Origin: Pseudomonadota bacterium
Lineage (GTDB): Bacteria; Pseudomonadota; Gammaproteobacteria; Burkholderiales; Thiobacillaceae
Assembly: GCA_021811235.1 (NCBI GenBank)
Contig: JAJZPG010000010.1
Span: forward strand, 50,843 to 114,842
DNA length: 64,000 bases
Direction of reading: 5' to 3'
The position numbers and the translations under genes are program-made. Each line of letters begins with the position of its first letter. Position 1 is the stretch's first letter. Below the pieces are notes generated by a model. The model was not told the origin of the DNA and did no database searches. It was given only the letters and a program-made list of their open reading frames with translations. Shown in pieces: positions 9,278 through 16,226 of this stretch.

Positions 9278-9792
9278 AACGAGTGCTGATGGGCTTGGTC
9301 GTGGGCCTGTTGCTGTCGGCCGGCGCGCAGGCGGCCGGATTCGAGGCGCGTGCGGCGACGCCGGCGCCGGCGCTGCGCGCAACCGATCTGAAGGGCGTGC
9401 CGAAGACGCTCGCGGACTATCGGGGCAAGGTGGTGCTGCTCAATTTCTGGGCGTCATGGTGCCCGCCGTGCCTGCGCGAAATGCCGTCGCTGGAGCGCCT
9501 GCGGGCGAAAATGGCGGGACGGCCGCTGGAGATCGTCGCGCTCGACAGCGCGGAGACGGCGGAGGAAGTGAATGCCTATCTGGCGAAGATGCAGCTCGGA
9601 TTCCCCATCCTGCTCGACCCCGACGGCAGCAATACCAAGCGCTGGAAGGTGTTTGCCTTGCCGACCACGTTCCTGCTGGACCCGGAAGGCCGGGTACGCC
9701 ACGTGCTGACCGGGCCGACCGAATGGGACGAGGGCGAGGCGCTGGACGTGATCGAGGTCATGCTCGGCGAGGCCAGGATTTCAACCCGATAG
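9274..9792 (+). CDS. TlpA-type periplasmic thioredoxin
   Basis: A 172-residue exported or membrane-tethered thiol-disulfide oxidoreductase. It has an N-terminal signal (MKRVLMGLVVGLLLSAGAQA), the thioredoxin-fold active site WASWCPPC, and the cis-proline segment FALPTTFLLD. Such proteins reduce periplasmic disulfides, for example in cytochrome c maturation. ATG 9274 is favoured over the ATG at 9268 because GGGGA lies 5 nt upstream and the start overlaps the preceding stop as ATGA. Its position between the upstream secreted protein and soeABC, near haem-rich sox genes, is suggestive, but the substrate is unknown. Confidence 0.88.
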   Translation: MKRVLMGLVVGLLLSAGAQAAGFEARAATPAPALRATDLKGVPKTLADYRGKVVLLNFWASWCPPCLREMPSLERLRAKMAGRPLEIVALDSAETAEEVNAYLAKMQLGFPILLDPDGSNTKRWKVFALPTTFLLDPEGRVRHVLTGPTEWDEGEALDVIEVMLGEARISTR

Positions 9793-10061
9793 ATATGTTG
9801 AGTTGGGGCGTTTAACCCCTCAGAAAATAAGGAATTTTATTAGCCGGGCTTATAGGCATATCAGCCATTTTGCTTGCCAGGCTGGCGGCTGACCGTGCAA
9901 AATAGCAGCATATTCGGAATGTTTAATATAAGCCGTCCCCGCAGCATCCAGTGCTGATGCGCTGGCGCTGCTTCCAGCAGTCACCTAGTGTTATATCCGG
10001 GTAGGGAAAGCGCGGCTCCTGTACAGGAGCCGCCGGGGGCAATTTTGGACCTAGAGACCGC
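9793..10061 (+). promoter_or_regulatory. soeA: upstream region of soeABC with a perfect 22-bp palindrome
   Basis: This 269-bp gap holds the soeA leader. The clearest element is GCGGCTCCTGT followed directly by its complement ACAGGAGCCGC at 10012-10033, ending 28 bp before the soeA start; it could be a dimeric repressor or activator site, or form a stem with a GTAC loop in the mRNA. Further weak dyads (9861-9892 and around 9952-9970) suggest a structured leader. I could not place -35 and -10 boxes with confidence. Confidence 0.55.
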
Positions 10062-12938
10062 ATGAACGCCAAGATCAAACTCGAAAATCACGATGCGCAG
10101 GAAATCAAGTACACCACGTGTTACATGTGTGCCTGCCGCTGCGGCATCAAGGTGACGCTGGAGGACAACAAGGTCCGCTTCATCCAGGGCAACCGCAACC
10201 ACCCCACCAACCAGGGCGTACTGTGCGCCAAGGGTTCGGCCGGCATCATGAAGCAGTACTCGACCGCCAAGCTGACCCAGCCCCTGATGAGGAAGCCCGG
10301 CACCGAGCGCGGCGAAGGCGTGTACGAGGCGATCACCTGGGAGCAGGCGCTCGACATCCTGACGCCCCGTCTGGAGGAAATCCGCTCGACCGACCCGTCG
10401 AAGCTGGCCTTCTTCACCGGCCGCGACCAGATGCAGGCGCTCACCGGCCTGTGGGCGCAGCAGTTCGGCACCCCGAACTGGGCAGCGCACGGCGGCTTCT
10501 GCTCGGTCAACATGGCGGCGGCGGGGCTCTACACCATCGGCTTCTCGTTCTGGGAATTCGGCGCGCCCGACTGGGACTACGCCAAGTACTTCATCATGTG
10601 GGGAGTGGCGGAAGACCACTCGTCCAACCCGATCAAGATCGGCCTCGAAAAGCTCAAGCGCAAGGGCGGCAAGTTCGTCACCGTCAACCCGGTACGCACC
10701 GGCTACTCGGCCATCGCCGACGAATGGCTGCCGATCAAGCCCGGCATGGACGGCCTCCTGGCCATGTCGATGGTGCACGTGCTGCTGAAGCACGAAAAGT
10801 TCGACTATGAATTCCTGGTGCGCTACACCAACGCCTCCTGGCTGGTGGTGCAGACCCCGGGACAGAAGGGCGACGGCCTGTTCCTGCGCGACGAGAACAA
10901 CCAGCCGCTGATCTGGGACCTGGAGAAGGAAGCGTTCAAGAACGGCATGGACGGCGACATCGCTCCCGCGCTGTTCGGCGAATACGTGGCACCCGACGGC
11001 CGCCGCGTCAAGACCGTGATGTCGCTGGTGGCCGAGCGCTACCTCGACGCGCGCTACGCACCCGAGAATGTGGCCCTGGAAGTCGGCCTGCCGGCCGAGA
11101 CCATCGAGCGCATCGCGCTGGAAATGGCGCACGTCGCCTTCCAGGAAACGGTCGAACTGCCGATCGAATGGACCGACGTGTGGGGCCGCAAGCACGACAA
11201 AGTCGTGGGCCGCCCGGTCGCGATGTACGCGATGCGCGGCATCTCCGCCCACTCCAACGGCTTCCACGCCTGCCGTGCGGTGCACTTCATCCAGATGCTC
11301 CTGGGCGCGCTCGACGCGCCGGGCAATTTCCGCGCCCGCGCGCCGTACCCGAAGCCCATCCCGCCGCACCAGCTGCCGGAAAACAACATCGACATCATCA
11401 ACGCGCCGAACACCCCGCTGTCGCGTCCGCCGCTCGGCTTCCCGACCCGTCCGGAAGACCTGGTGGTCGACGAGTTCGGCAACCCGCTGCGCATCGACAA
11501 GGCGTATTCGTGGGAGGTCCCGATCGCCTCGCACGGCCTGATGCACATGGTCATCACCAACGCGACCAACCACGATCCCTACGCGATCGACACGCTGATC
11601 CTGTTCATGGCCAACATGGCGTGGAACTCGACCATGAACACGTCGAACGTGCAGGACATGCTGCGCGCCAAGGATCCGGAAGAGCCTGGCGAGTACAAGA
11701 TCCCCTTCCTGGTGGTGGTCGACGCCTTCCATTCGGAGATGACCAACTTCGCCGACCTGATCCTGCCGGACACCACCTATCTGGAGCGCCACGACTGCAT
11801 CTCGCTGCTCGACCGTCCGATTTCCGAGCCGGACTCGGCTGCCGACGCGATCCGCTATCCGCTGGTCAAGCCCGACCGCGACGTGCGCCCGTGGCAGGAA
11901 GTCATGGTCGAGCTTGCCTCGCGCCTGAAATTCCCGGCGTTCACCAATCCGGACGGCTCGCGCAAGTTCAAGGACTACCCCGACTTCATCGTCAACTACG
12001 AGCGTTCGCCCGGCATCGGCTTCCTCTCCGGCTGGCGCGGCAAGGACGGCACCAAGTCGCTCAAGGGCGAGCCGAATCCGAAGCAGTGGGAAAAATACAT
12101 CGAGAACCAGAGCTTCCATGCGCACCACTGGCCCGACAACCAGAAGTACATGCGCTACGCGAACAAGGACTACCTCGACGTCGCGGCCGACGCCGGCTTC
12201 GTCGGCAAGGTCGAGCCCATCATCATGCAGTTCTATTCCGAGCCGCTGCAGAAGTTCCGCCTGGCGGGCCAAGGGCTGTACGACGGCCCGCAGCCGAACA
12301 ACCAGGTCGACCGCGAGCGCCTGGTGAAATACTTCGACCCGCTGCCGTTGTGGTACGAACCGCTCGAACAGCAGCGCGTCGATGCGAAGGAATACCCGTT
12401 CTTCGCGCTCACCCAGCGTCCGATGTTCATGTACCACTCGTGGGACTCGCAGAACGTGTGGCTGCGCCAGATCATGGCGCAGAACTACATGTACATGAAC
12501 GCGCGCAAGGCGGCGGAAATGGGCATCAAGGACTTCGATTGGATCTGGGTCGAGTCGCACAACGGCAAGATCCGCTGCCAGGTGAAGACGATGGAAGGCA
12601 CCCAGGAAGACACCATCTGGACCTGGAATGCCATTGGCAAGCAGAAGGGCGCCTGGGGCCTGAAGGAGGACGCGTCCGAAGCGACCAAGGGCTTCCTCCT
12701 GAACCACCTGATTTCCGAACTGCTGCCGGAAAAATCCGGCGAGCGCCGCGTCACCAACTCCGACCCGGTCACCGGTCAGGCTGCGTGGTTCGACCTGCGC
12801 GTGAAGATCTGGAAAGCGGCACCGGGCGAGACCGGCTCGTGGCCGCAGTTCGACGTGCTCAAGTCCTACCCGGGCGACGAGCGCTACGAGCGCCCGAACG
12901 TGTTGCGCTACGACGCCCGCAGCCACGAAAAGAATTGA
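10062..12938 (+). CDS. soeA: SoeA-like molybdopterin catalytic subunit (sulfite dehydrogenase)
   Basis: Catalytic subunit of a DMSO-reductase-family complex; best match is cytoplasmic SoeABC, which oxidises sulfite to sulfate and passes electrons to the quinone pool. The 958-residue protein begins directly with the [4Fe-4S] motif: Cys20-x2-Cys23-x3-Cys27-x27-Cys55 (KYTTCYMCACRCGIK). There is no Tat signal, which places it in the cytoplasm and fits SoeA rather than periplasmic relatives. The bis-MGD-binding body and a C-terminal molydopterin-dinucleotide domain fill the rest. soeB and soeC follow on the same strand with short gaps. Substrate assignment is by family and the sulfur-gene context. 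Confidence 0.9.
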   Translation: MNAKIKLENHDAQEIKYTTCYMCACRCGIKVTLEDNKVRFIQGNRNHPTNQGVLCAKGSAGIMKQYSTAKLTQPLMRKPGTERGEGVYEAITWEQALDILTPRLEEIRSTDPSKLAFFTGRDQMQALTGLWAQQFGTPNWAAHGGFCSVNMAAAGLYTIGFSFWEFGAPDWDYAKYFIMWGVAEDHSSNPIKIGLEKLKRKGGKFVTVNPVRTGYSAIADEWLPIKPGMDGLLAMSMVHVLLKHEKFDYEFLVRYTNASWLVVQTPGQKGDGLFLRDENNQPLIWDLEKEAFKNGMDGDIAPALFGEYVAPDGRRVKTVMSLVAERYLDARYAPENVALEVGLPAETIERIALEMAHVAFQETVELPIEWTDVWGRKHDKVVGRPVAMYAMRGISAHSNGFHACRAVHFIQMLLGALDAPGNFRARAPYPKPIPPHQLPENNIDIINAPNTPLSRPPLGFPTRPEDLVVDEFGNPLRIDKAYSWEVPIASHGLMHMVITNATNHDPYAIDTLILFMANMAWNSTMNTSNVQDMLRAKDPEEPGEYKIPFLVVVDAFHSEMTNFADLILPDTTYLERHDCISLLDRPISEPDSAADAIRYPLVKPDRDVRPWQEVMVELASRLKFPAFTNPDGSRKFKDYPDFIVNYERSPGIGFLSGWRGKDGTKSLKGEPNPKQWEKYIENQSFHAHHWPDNQKYMRYANKDYLDVAADAGFVGKVEPIIMQFYSEPLQKFRLAGQGLYDGPQPNNQVDRERLVKYFDPLPLWYEPLEQQRVDAKEYPFFALTQRPMFMYHSWDSQNVWLRQIMAQNYMYMNARKAAEMGIKDFDWIWVESHNGKIRCQVKTMEGTQEDTIWTWNAIGKQKGAWGLKEDASEATKGFLLNHLISELLPEKSGERRVTNSDPVTGQAAWFDLRVKIWKAAPGETGSWPQFDVLKSYPGDERYERPNVLRYDARSHEKN

Positions 12939-12973
12939 ACCGCCCAGCCAGAATATAAAGACGAGAGAGCATC

Positions 12974-13669
12974 ATGAGACTAGGTTTGGTCATCGACCTC
13001 GATGTGTGCGTGGGCTGCCATGCCTGCGCCATCGCCTGCAAGGAATGGAACGCGTCCGGCACCATCGGCCCGCTGTCCGACTACCAGCCCTACGGCGCCG
13101 AGCCGTCGGGCGTGTGGTTCAACCGGATCCGCCATTACGAGATGGACGAATATCCGAACAACAAGACGGTCAACTTCCCGATGTCGTGCATGCACTGCGA
13201 GGACGCCGACTGCGTCACCGTGTGTCCGACCGGCGCGTCGTACAAGCGCGCCGAGGACGGTATCGTGCTGATCGACCAGACCAAGTGCATGGGCTGCAAC
13301 TACTGCTCGTGGGCCTGTCCGTACGGCGCGCGCGAACTCGACCGCTCCAGCGGCACGATGAAGAAGTGCACCCTGTGCGTAGACCGCATCTACGACGAGA
13401 AGCTGCCGGTCGAGGAGCGCCAGCCCTCGTGCGTGCTGACCTGCCCGGCGCACGCCCGCATGTTCGGCGACTTCGACGATCCCGATTCGGCCGTGTCGCG
13501 CACCGTGCGCGAGCGTGGCGGTTTCCCGTTGATGCCCGAACTCAACTACAACCCGACCAACACCTACCTGCCGCCACGCCGCAAGCCGGTGATCGAGATC
13601 GAGGCCAAGCCCAAGGGCGGGTTGAAGGAAAGCATCAAGCAGTTCGCCAACAAACTGGTGCGCCGTTGA
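12974..13669 (+). CDS. soeB: SoeB-like four-cluster ferredoxin subunit
   Basis: Electron-transfer subunit that links SoeA to the membrane anchor. The 231-residue protein contains four ferredoxin-type cysteine groups: CVGCHACAIAC (12-22), CMHCEDADCVTVCP, CMGCNYCSWACP, and CTLC paired with CVLTCP, enough for four [4Fe-4S] clusters as in DmsB/SoeB/NrfC proteins. No signal sequence is present, in agreement with a cytoplasmic complex. A GAGAGAG ribosome site lies just before the start, 35 bp after soeA. Confidence 0.93.
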   Translation: MRLGLVIDLDVCVGCHACAIACKEWNASGTIGPLSDYQPYGAEPSGVWFNRIRHYEMDEYPNNKTVNFPMSCMHCEDADCVTVCPTGASYKRAEDGIVLIDQTKCMGCNYCSWACPYGARELDRSSGTMKKCTLCVDRIYDEKLPVEERQPSCVLTCPAHARMFGDFDDPDSAVSRTVRERGGFPLMPELNYNPTNTYLPPRRKPVIEIEAKPKGGLKESIKQFANKLVRR

Positions 13670-13697
13670 TCAACGGCATGAAAATTAAGGAATAACC

Positions 13698-14636
13698 ATG
13701 CATCCAGCATTTTCAGTCATCTTCTTCACCGTGGCCTCGGGCGCGGGGTTCGGTCTGTTCTCGTTGTTGTTCATAGCGGATACCTTCAAGCTCGGCGGCG
13801 GATTCAGCCAGGACCAGCTCGTTGCGGGGGGGCTGATCGCGATGGGCCTGGTCGTGTTCGGCCTGCTGTCCTCGACCTTCCACCTGGCCAATCCCAAGAA
13901 TGCCTGGCGTGCGTTCTCGCGTTTCCGCACTTCGTGGCTGTCGCGCGAAGGCGTGTTCGCTGTCGTCTTCATGCCGCTGGCGTTGATCTACCTGGCCAGC
14001 ATCATGTTCGACGCGCCGCTGTGGCTGCGCGAGACCAGCGGCTTCCTGACCGCCGTGCTGGCCTGGATCACGGTGTTCTCCACCGGCATGATCTACGCCT
14101 GCCTGAAAACCATCCGCCAGTGGAACACCCCGCTGGTGCCGGCCAACTATCTGGCGATGGGCTACGCCAGCGGCAGCCTGCTGCTGTTGCTGGGCGCGGT
14201 CATCGCCGGGCTCGACGCGACGCCGTATATCGCCATGTCCGCGCTGATCGTATCGATCGCCGCCGTACTGAAGGCCATCTACTATTTCTGGATCCGCAAC
14301 CCGGGCCTCACGCCGACGATCAATACCGCGACCGGCCTGACCCGTGCGAAGGTCAAGCTGCTGGATACCGGACACACGCACGGCACCTTCCTGACGCAGG
14401 AATTCGGTTTCCAGATCGCGCGCCAGAAAGCCGGACTGCTCAAGATCGTCGTTTTCGTCGTCGGCTTCGTGTTGCCCGGCCTGATGCTGGTGTGGGTGTT
14501 CAACCAGCAAGGCGGACAGGCCGCTGCAGTGATCGCCGCATTCGCCGGTATCGCCGGTGCGGCAGTCGAGCGCTGGCTGTTTTTTGCAGAAGCGCGCCAC
14601 GTCGTGAATCTGTACCACGGAGCCCAGCGCTGCTGA
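13698..14636 (+). CDS. soeC: SoeC-like membrane anchor (DmsC family)
   Basis: Integral membrane subunit that anchors SoeAB at the cytoplasmic face and passes electrons to quinone. The 312-residue protein is almost wholly hydrophobic with about eight predicted transmembrane helices (for example near residues 8-28, 42-60, 87-105, 115-133, 152-170, 175-195, 250-270, 275-292) and resembles DmsC-type anchors. It follows soeB after 28 bp with an AAGGAA ribosome site. A hairpin 14656-14682 may end the operon. Confidence 0.9.
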   Translation: MHPAFSVIFFTVASGAGFGLFSLLFIADTFKLGGGFSQDQLVAGGLIAMGLVVFGLLSSTFHLANPKNAWRAFSRFRTSWLSREGVFAVVFMPLALIYLASIMFDAPLWLRETSGFLTAVLAWITVFSTGMIYACLKTIRQWNTPLVPANYLAMGYASGSLLLLLGAVIAGLDATPYIAMSALIVSIAAVLKAIYYFWIRNPGLTPTINTATGLTRAKVKLLDTGHTHGTFLTQEFGFQIARQKAGLLKIVVFVVGFVLPGLMLVWVFNQQGGQAAAVIAAFAGIAGAAVERWLFFAEARHVVNLYHGAQRC

Positions 14637-14655
14637 GCGAAAACCCAACGAACAT

Positions 14656-14682
14656 CAGGGGCTTGGCTTGGCGAGACCCCTG
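14656..14682 (+). terminator. weak hairpin after soeC
   Basis: CAGGGG and CCCCTG pair across 15 nt, 20 bp past the soeC stop, followed by only a short T-run (GCTTT). It overlaps the -35 region of the next promoter. It may end part of the soe transcripts; evidence is modest. Confidence 0.4.
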
Positions 14683-14696
14683 CTTTGGGGTATATT
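14668..14696 (+). promoter_or_regulatory. sigma-70 promoter of the rhodanese gene
   Basis: TTGGCG (14668-14673) and TATATT (14691-14696) are separated by exactly 17 bp, with 4/6 and 5/6 consensus matches, 40 bp before the rhodanese start. An inverted repeat covers the end of the -10 box and the likely start site. Confidence 0.7.
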
Positions 14697-14709
14697 AGAA
14701 AATTCTAAT
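14694..14709. promoter_or_regulatory. inverted-repeat operator (ATTAGAA-2-TTCTAAT)
   Basis: Perfect 7-bp arms with a 2-bp spacer overlap the -10 element of the rhodanese promoter, the classical place for a repressor. The AT-rich TTAGAA half-sites resemble operators of ArsR-family persulfide sensors (BigR/SqrR type), which control rhodanese and sulfide-oxidation genes in other bacteria. The regulator gene is not in the window; its identity is inference. Confidence 0.6.
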
Positions 14710-14735
14710 TTCTCCATTGCAGGAGTGTGACACCC

Positions 14736-15065
14736 ATGTTCGGATTGTCAGGTTTCAAGGAAGTCGATCCCGGCTATGTCGCTGAACTCGCCGCCAAGGG
14801 CGCCCACCTCATCGATGTGCGCACCGAGGCCGAAGTGGCCCAGGGCGTGATCGACGGCGCCATCCATATCCCGCTGCATCTGCTGCCGCTGCGCGCGGCG
14901 GACATCCCCCAGGACAAACCCGTGGTGATCTACTGCCGCTCGGGTGCCCGTTCGGCCCAGGCCTGCGCCTTCATGGCGTCGAAGGGCTACGACAACATGC
15001 ACAATCTTTCCGGCGGCATCATGGCGTGGGCCCGCTCGGGCAACGCGCTCAGCCAGCCGCGTTGA
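14736..15065 (+). CDS. single-domain rhodanese sulfurtransferase
   Basis: Cytoplasmic 109-residue rhodanese that moves sulfane sulfur as an enzyme persulfide. The active-site loop is CRSGAR with catalytic Cys67, preceded by the HLIDVRTEAE strand typical of the fold. ATG 14736 is chosen because AGGAG lies 10 nt upstream; a GTG three codons earlier sits directly on that site. It heads a rhodanese-tusA-dsrE-like series, an arrangement seen in sulfur oxidisers in which these three proteins hand sulfur along. Confidence 0.93.
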   Translation: MFGLSGFKEVDPGYVAELAAKGAHLIDVRTEAEVAQGVIDGAIHIPLHLLPLRAADIPQDKPVVIYCRSGARSAQACAFMASKGYDNMHNLSGGIMAWARSGNALSQPR

Positions 15066-15199
15066 GGAAGGCAAATAATCAAAAAGGAATGGCCGGATTT
15101 TCCTATTGCGCAGCGATTTCGGTTGCAATAGGGGAGCTTCTGGTTTAAGGTACCGCAGCGTTTTTTTAGTACATACCGATTTAATGTAAGGAGAACAAC
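15066..15199 (+). other. intergenic region between rhodanese and tusA
   Basis: A perfect 8-bp inverted repeat (CCTATTGC 15102-15109, GCAATAGG 15125-15132) is followed by an imperfect stem and a run of seven Ts ending at 15167. This may attenuate read-through from the rhodanese gene. A separate tusA promoter downstream of the T-run is possible but its boxes are not clear. An AAGGAG ribosome site precedes tusA. Confidence 0.4.
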
Positions 15200-15427
15200 A
15201 TGAACTTCGATAAAGAACTCGACGCACGTGGCCTGAACTGCCCCCTGCCCATCCTGCGTGCCAAGAAAGCCCTGGCTGAAGTCGCCAGCGGCCAGGTGCT
15301 GAAGATCCTGTCGACCGACCCGGGTTCGGTCAAGGACTTCGCCGCCTTCGCCAAGCAGACCGGCAACGAGCTGCTGTCCACCGCCGAAGCGGGTGGCGAA
15401 TTCACCTTCTTCATGAAGAAAAAATAA
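15200..15427 (+). CDS. tusA: TusA family sulfur carrier
   Basis: Small (75-residue) cytoplasmic sulfur-transfer protein. The diagnostic CPxP motif is present (GLNCPLPIL, Cys14), and the carrier cysteine would receive sulfur from the rhodanese or DsrE-type partners. In sulfur-oxidising bacteria TusA is a main sulfur shuttle to the oxidative Dsr or Hdr systems. AAGGAG lies 7 nt before the ATG, and a strong terminator follows. Whether it also serves tRNA thiolation cannot be told from the sequence. Confidence 0.95.
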   Translation: MNFDKELDARGLNCPLPILRAKKALAEVASGQVLKILSTDPGSVKDFAAFAKQTGNELLSTAEAGGEFTFFMKKK

Positions 15428-15444
15428 GCACAAAACCAAAACCG

Positions 15445-15496
15445 GCGCCGTCAGTTCCTGGAGCACTCAGCCAAGAACAGCGGCGCTGTTTTTTTT
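15445..15496 (+). terminator. terminator after tusA
   Basis: A long imperfect stem (15445-15461 with 15471-15486, GCGCCG pairing with CGGCGC at the base) is followed by eight Ts. It separates tusA from the dsrE-like gene, so dsrE may depend on read-through or its own promoter. Confidence 0.8.
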
Positions 15497-15521
15497 ATAA
15501 CCGGTACAGGAGAGACAGAGC

Positions 15522-16031
15522 ATGGATACCAAAAAAATGGCCATCATCGCCACCAAGGGCACGCTGGACTGGGCTTACCCCCCGTTCATCCTCGCCTCGA
15601 CGGCGGCTGCGCTGGGCTATGAAACCCAGATTTTCTTCACCTTCTATGGCCTCCAACTCGTCCGCAAAGACCTGTCCGGCCTGAAAGTCAGCCCGCTCGG
15701 CAACCCCGGCATGCCGATGAAGATGCCGTTCGGCCCCAAGTGGTTCAAGAGCATCAACTGGAACATGCCCAACGCCATCCAGTCGCTTGTGCCCGGTTAT
15801 GAAAGCGTGGCCACCGCACTGATGAAGCAGACCATTGCCAACAACGGCGTGGCCACCATCCCCGACCTGCGCAGCCTGTGCCAGGAAGCCGAGGTCAAGT
15901 TCATCGCCTGTCAGATGACGGTCGAACTGTTTGGCTTCGACCACTCCGACTTCATCGACGGTCTCGAATACGGCGGCGCCGCCACCTTCTTCGAGTTCGC
16001 GGGCGAAACCGACATCTGCCTGTTCATCTGA
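15522..16031 (+). CDS. DsrE2-like sulfurtransferase
   Basis: A 169-residue protein of the DsrE/DsrF-like (DsrE2) family, members of which accept or donate sulfane sulfur together with TusA and rhodanese. Visible features are the N-terminal MAIIATKGTLDWAYPPF strand-loop, the IFFTFYGLQL segment, and conserved cysteines Cys120 (RSLCQ) and Cys130 (IACQMT). The moderately hydrophobic N-terminus may associate with membrane. AGGAGA precedes the start and a strong terminator follows. The rhodanese-tusA-dsrE order supports a role in sulfur trafficking, but its exact partner is unknown. Confidence 0.88.
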   Translation: MDTKKMAIIATKGTLDWAYPPFILASTAAALGYETQIFFTFYGLQLVRKDLSGLKVSPLGNPGMPMKMPFGPKWFKSINWNMPNAIQSLVPGYESVATALMKQTIANNGVATIPDLRSLCQEAEVKFIACQMTVELFGFDHSDFIDGLEYGGAATFFEFAGETDICLFI

Positions 16032-16051
16032 CAAAAGATTGCAGCATGATG

Positions 16052-16084
16052 AAAAAAAGAGCCGACTCAGTCGGCTCTTTTTTT
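16052..16084. terminator. strong terminator after the dsrE-like gene
   Basis: AAAAAAAGAGCCGA and TCGGCTCTTTTTTT form a perfect stem around a CTCAG loop, flanked by an A-run and a T-run; it can act in both directions. Confidence 0.93.
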
Positions 16085-16226
16085 ATGTGTCTTTTGTACC
16101 ACACGCGCGCTTGAATGTTGGCCAGTGCCAGTTGGCTGTCTTGTCTAAATTCAAGTCGGGGCGTAGCCTTCCGCACAGGTCATTCAATAAATTGATCTAT
16201 AGCAATTTCGCCCCAGGAGGACACCA

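Noticed and set aside
9981..12926. 981-codon open frame antisense to soeA
   Set aside because: It is a by-product of strong third-position GC bias in soeA. The translation is rich in His, Arg, Val and Leu without any recognisable domain, while the plus strand encodes a complete molybdoenzyme.
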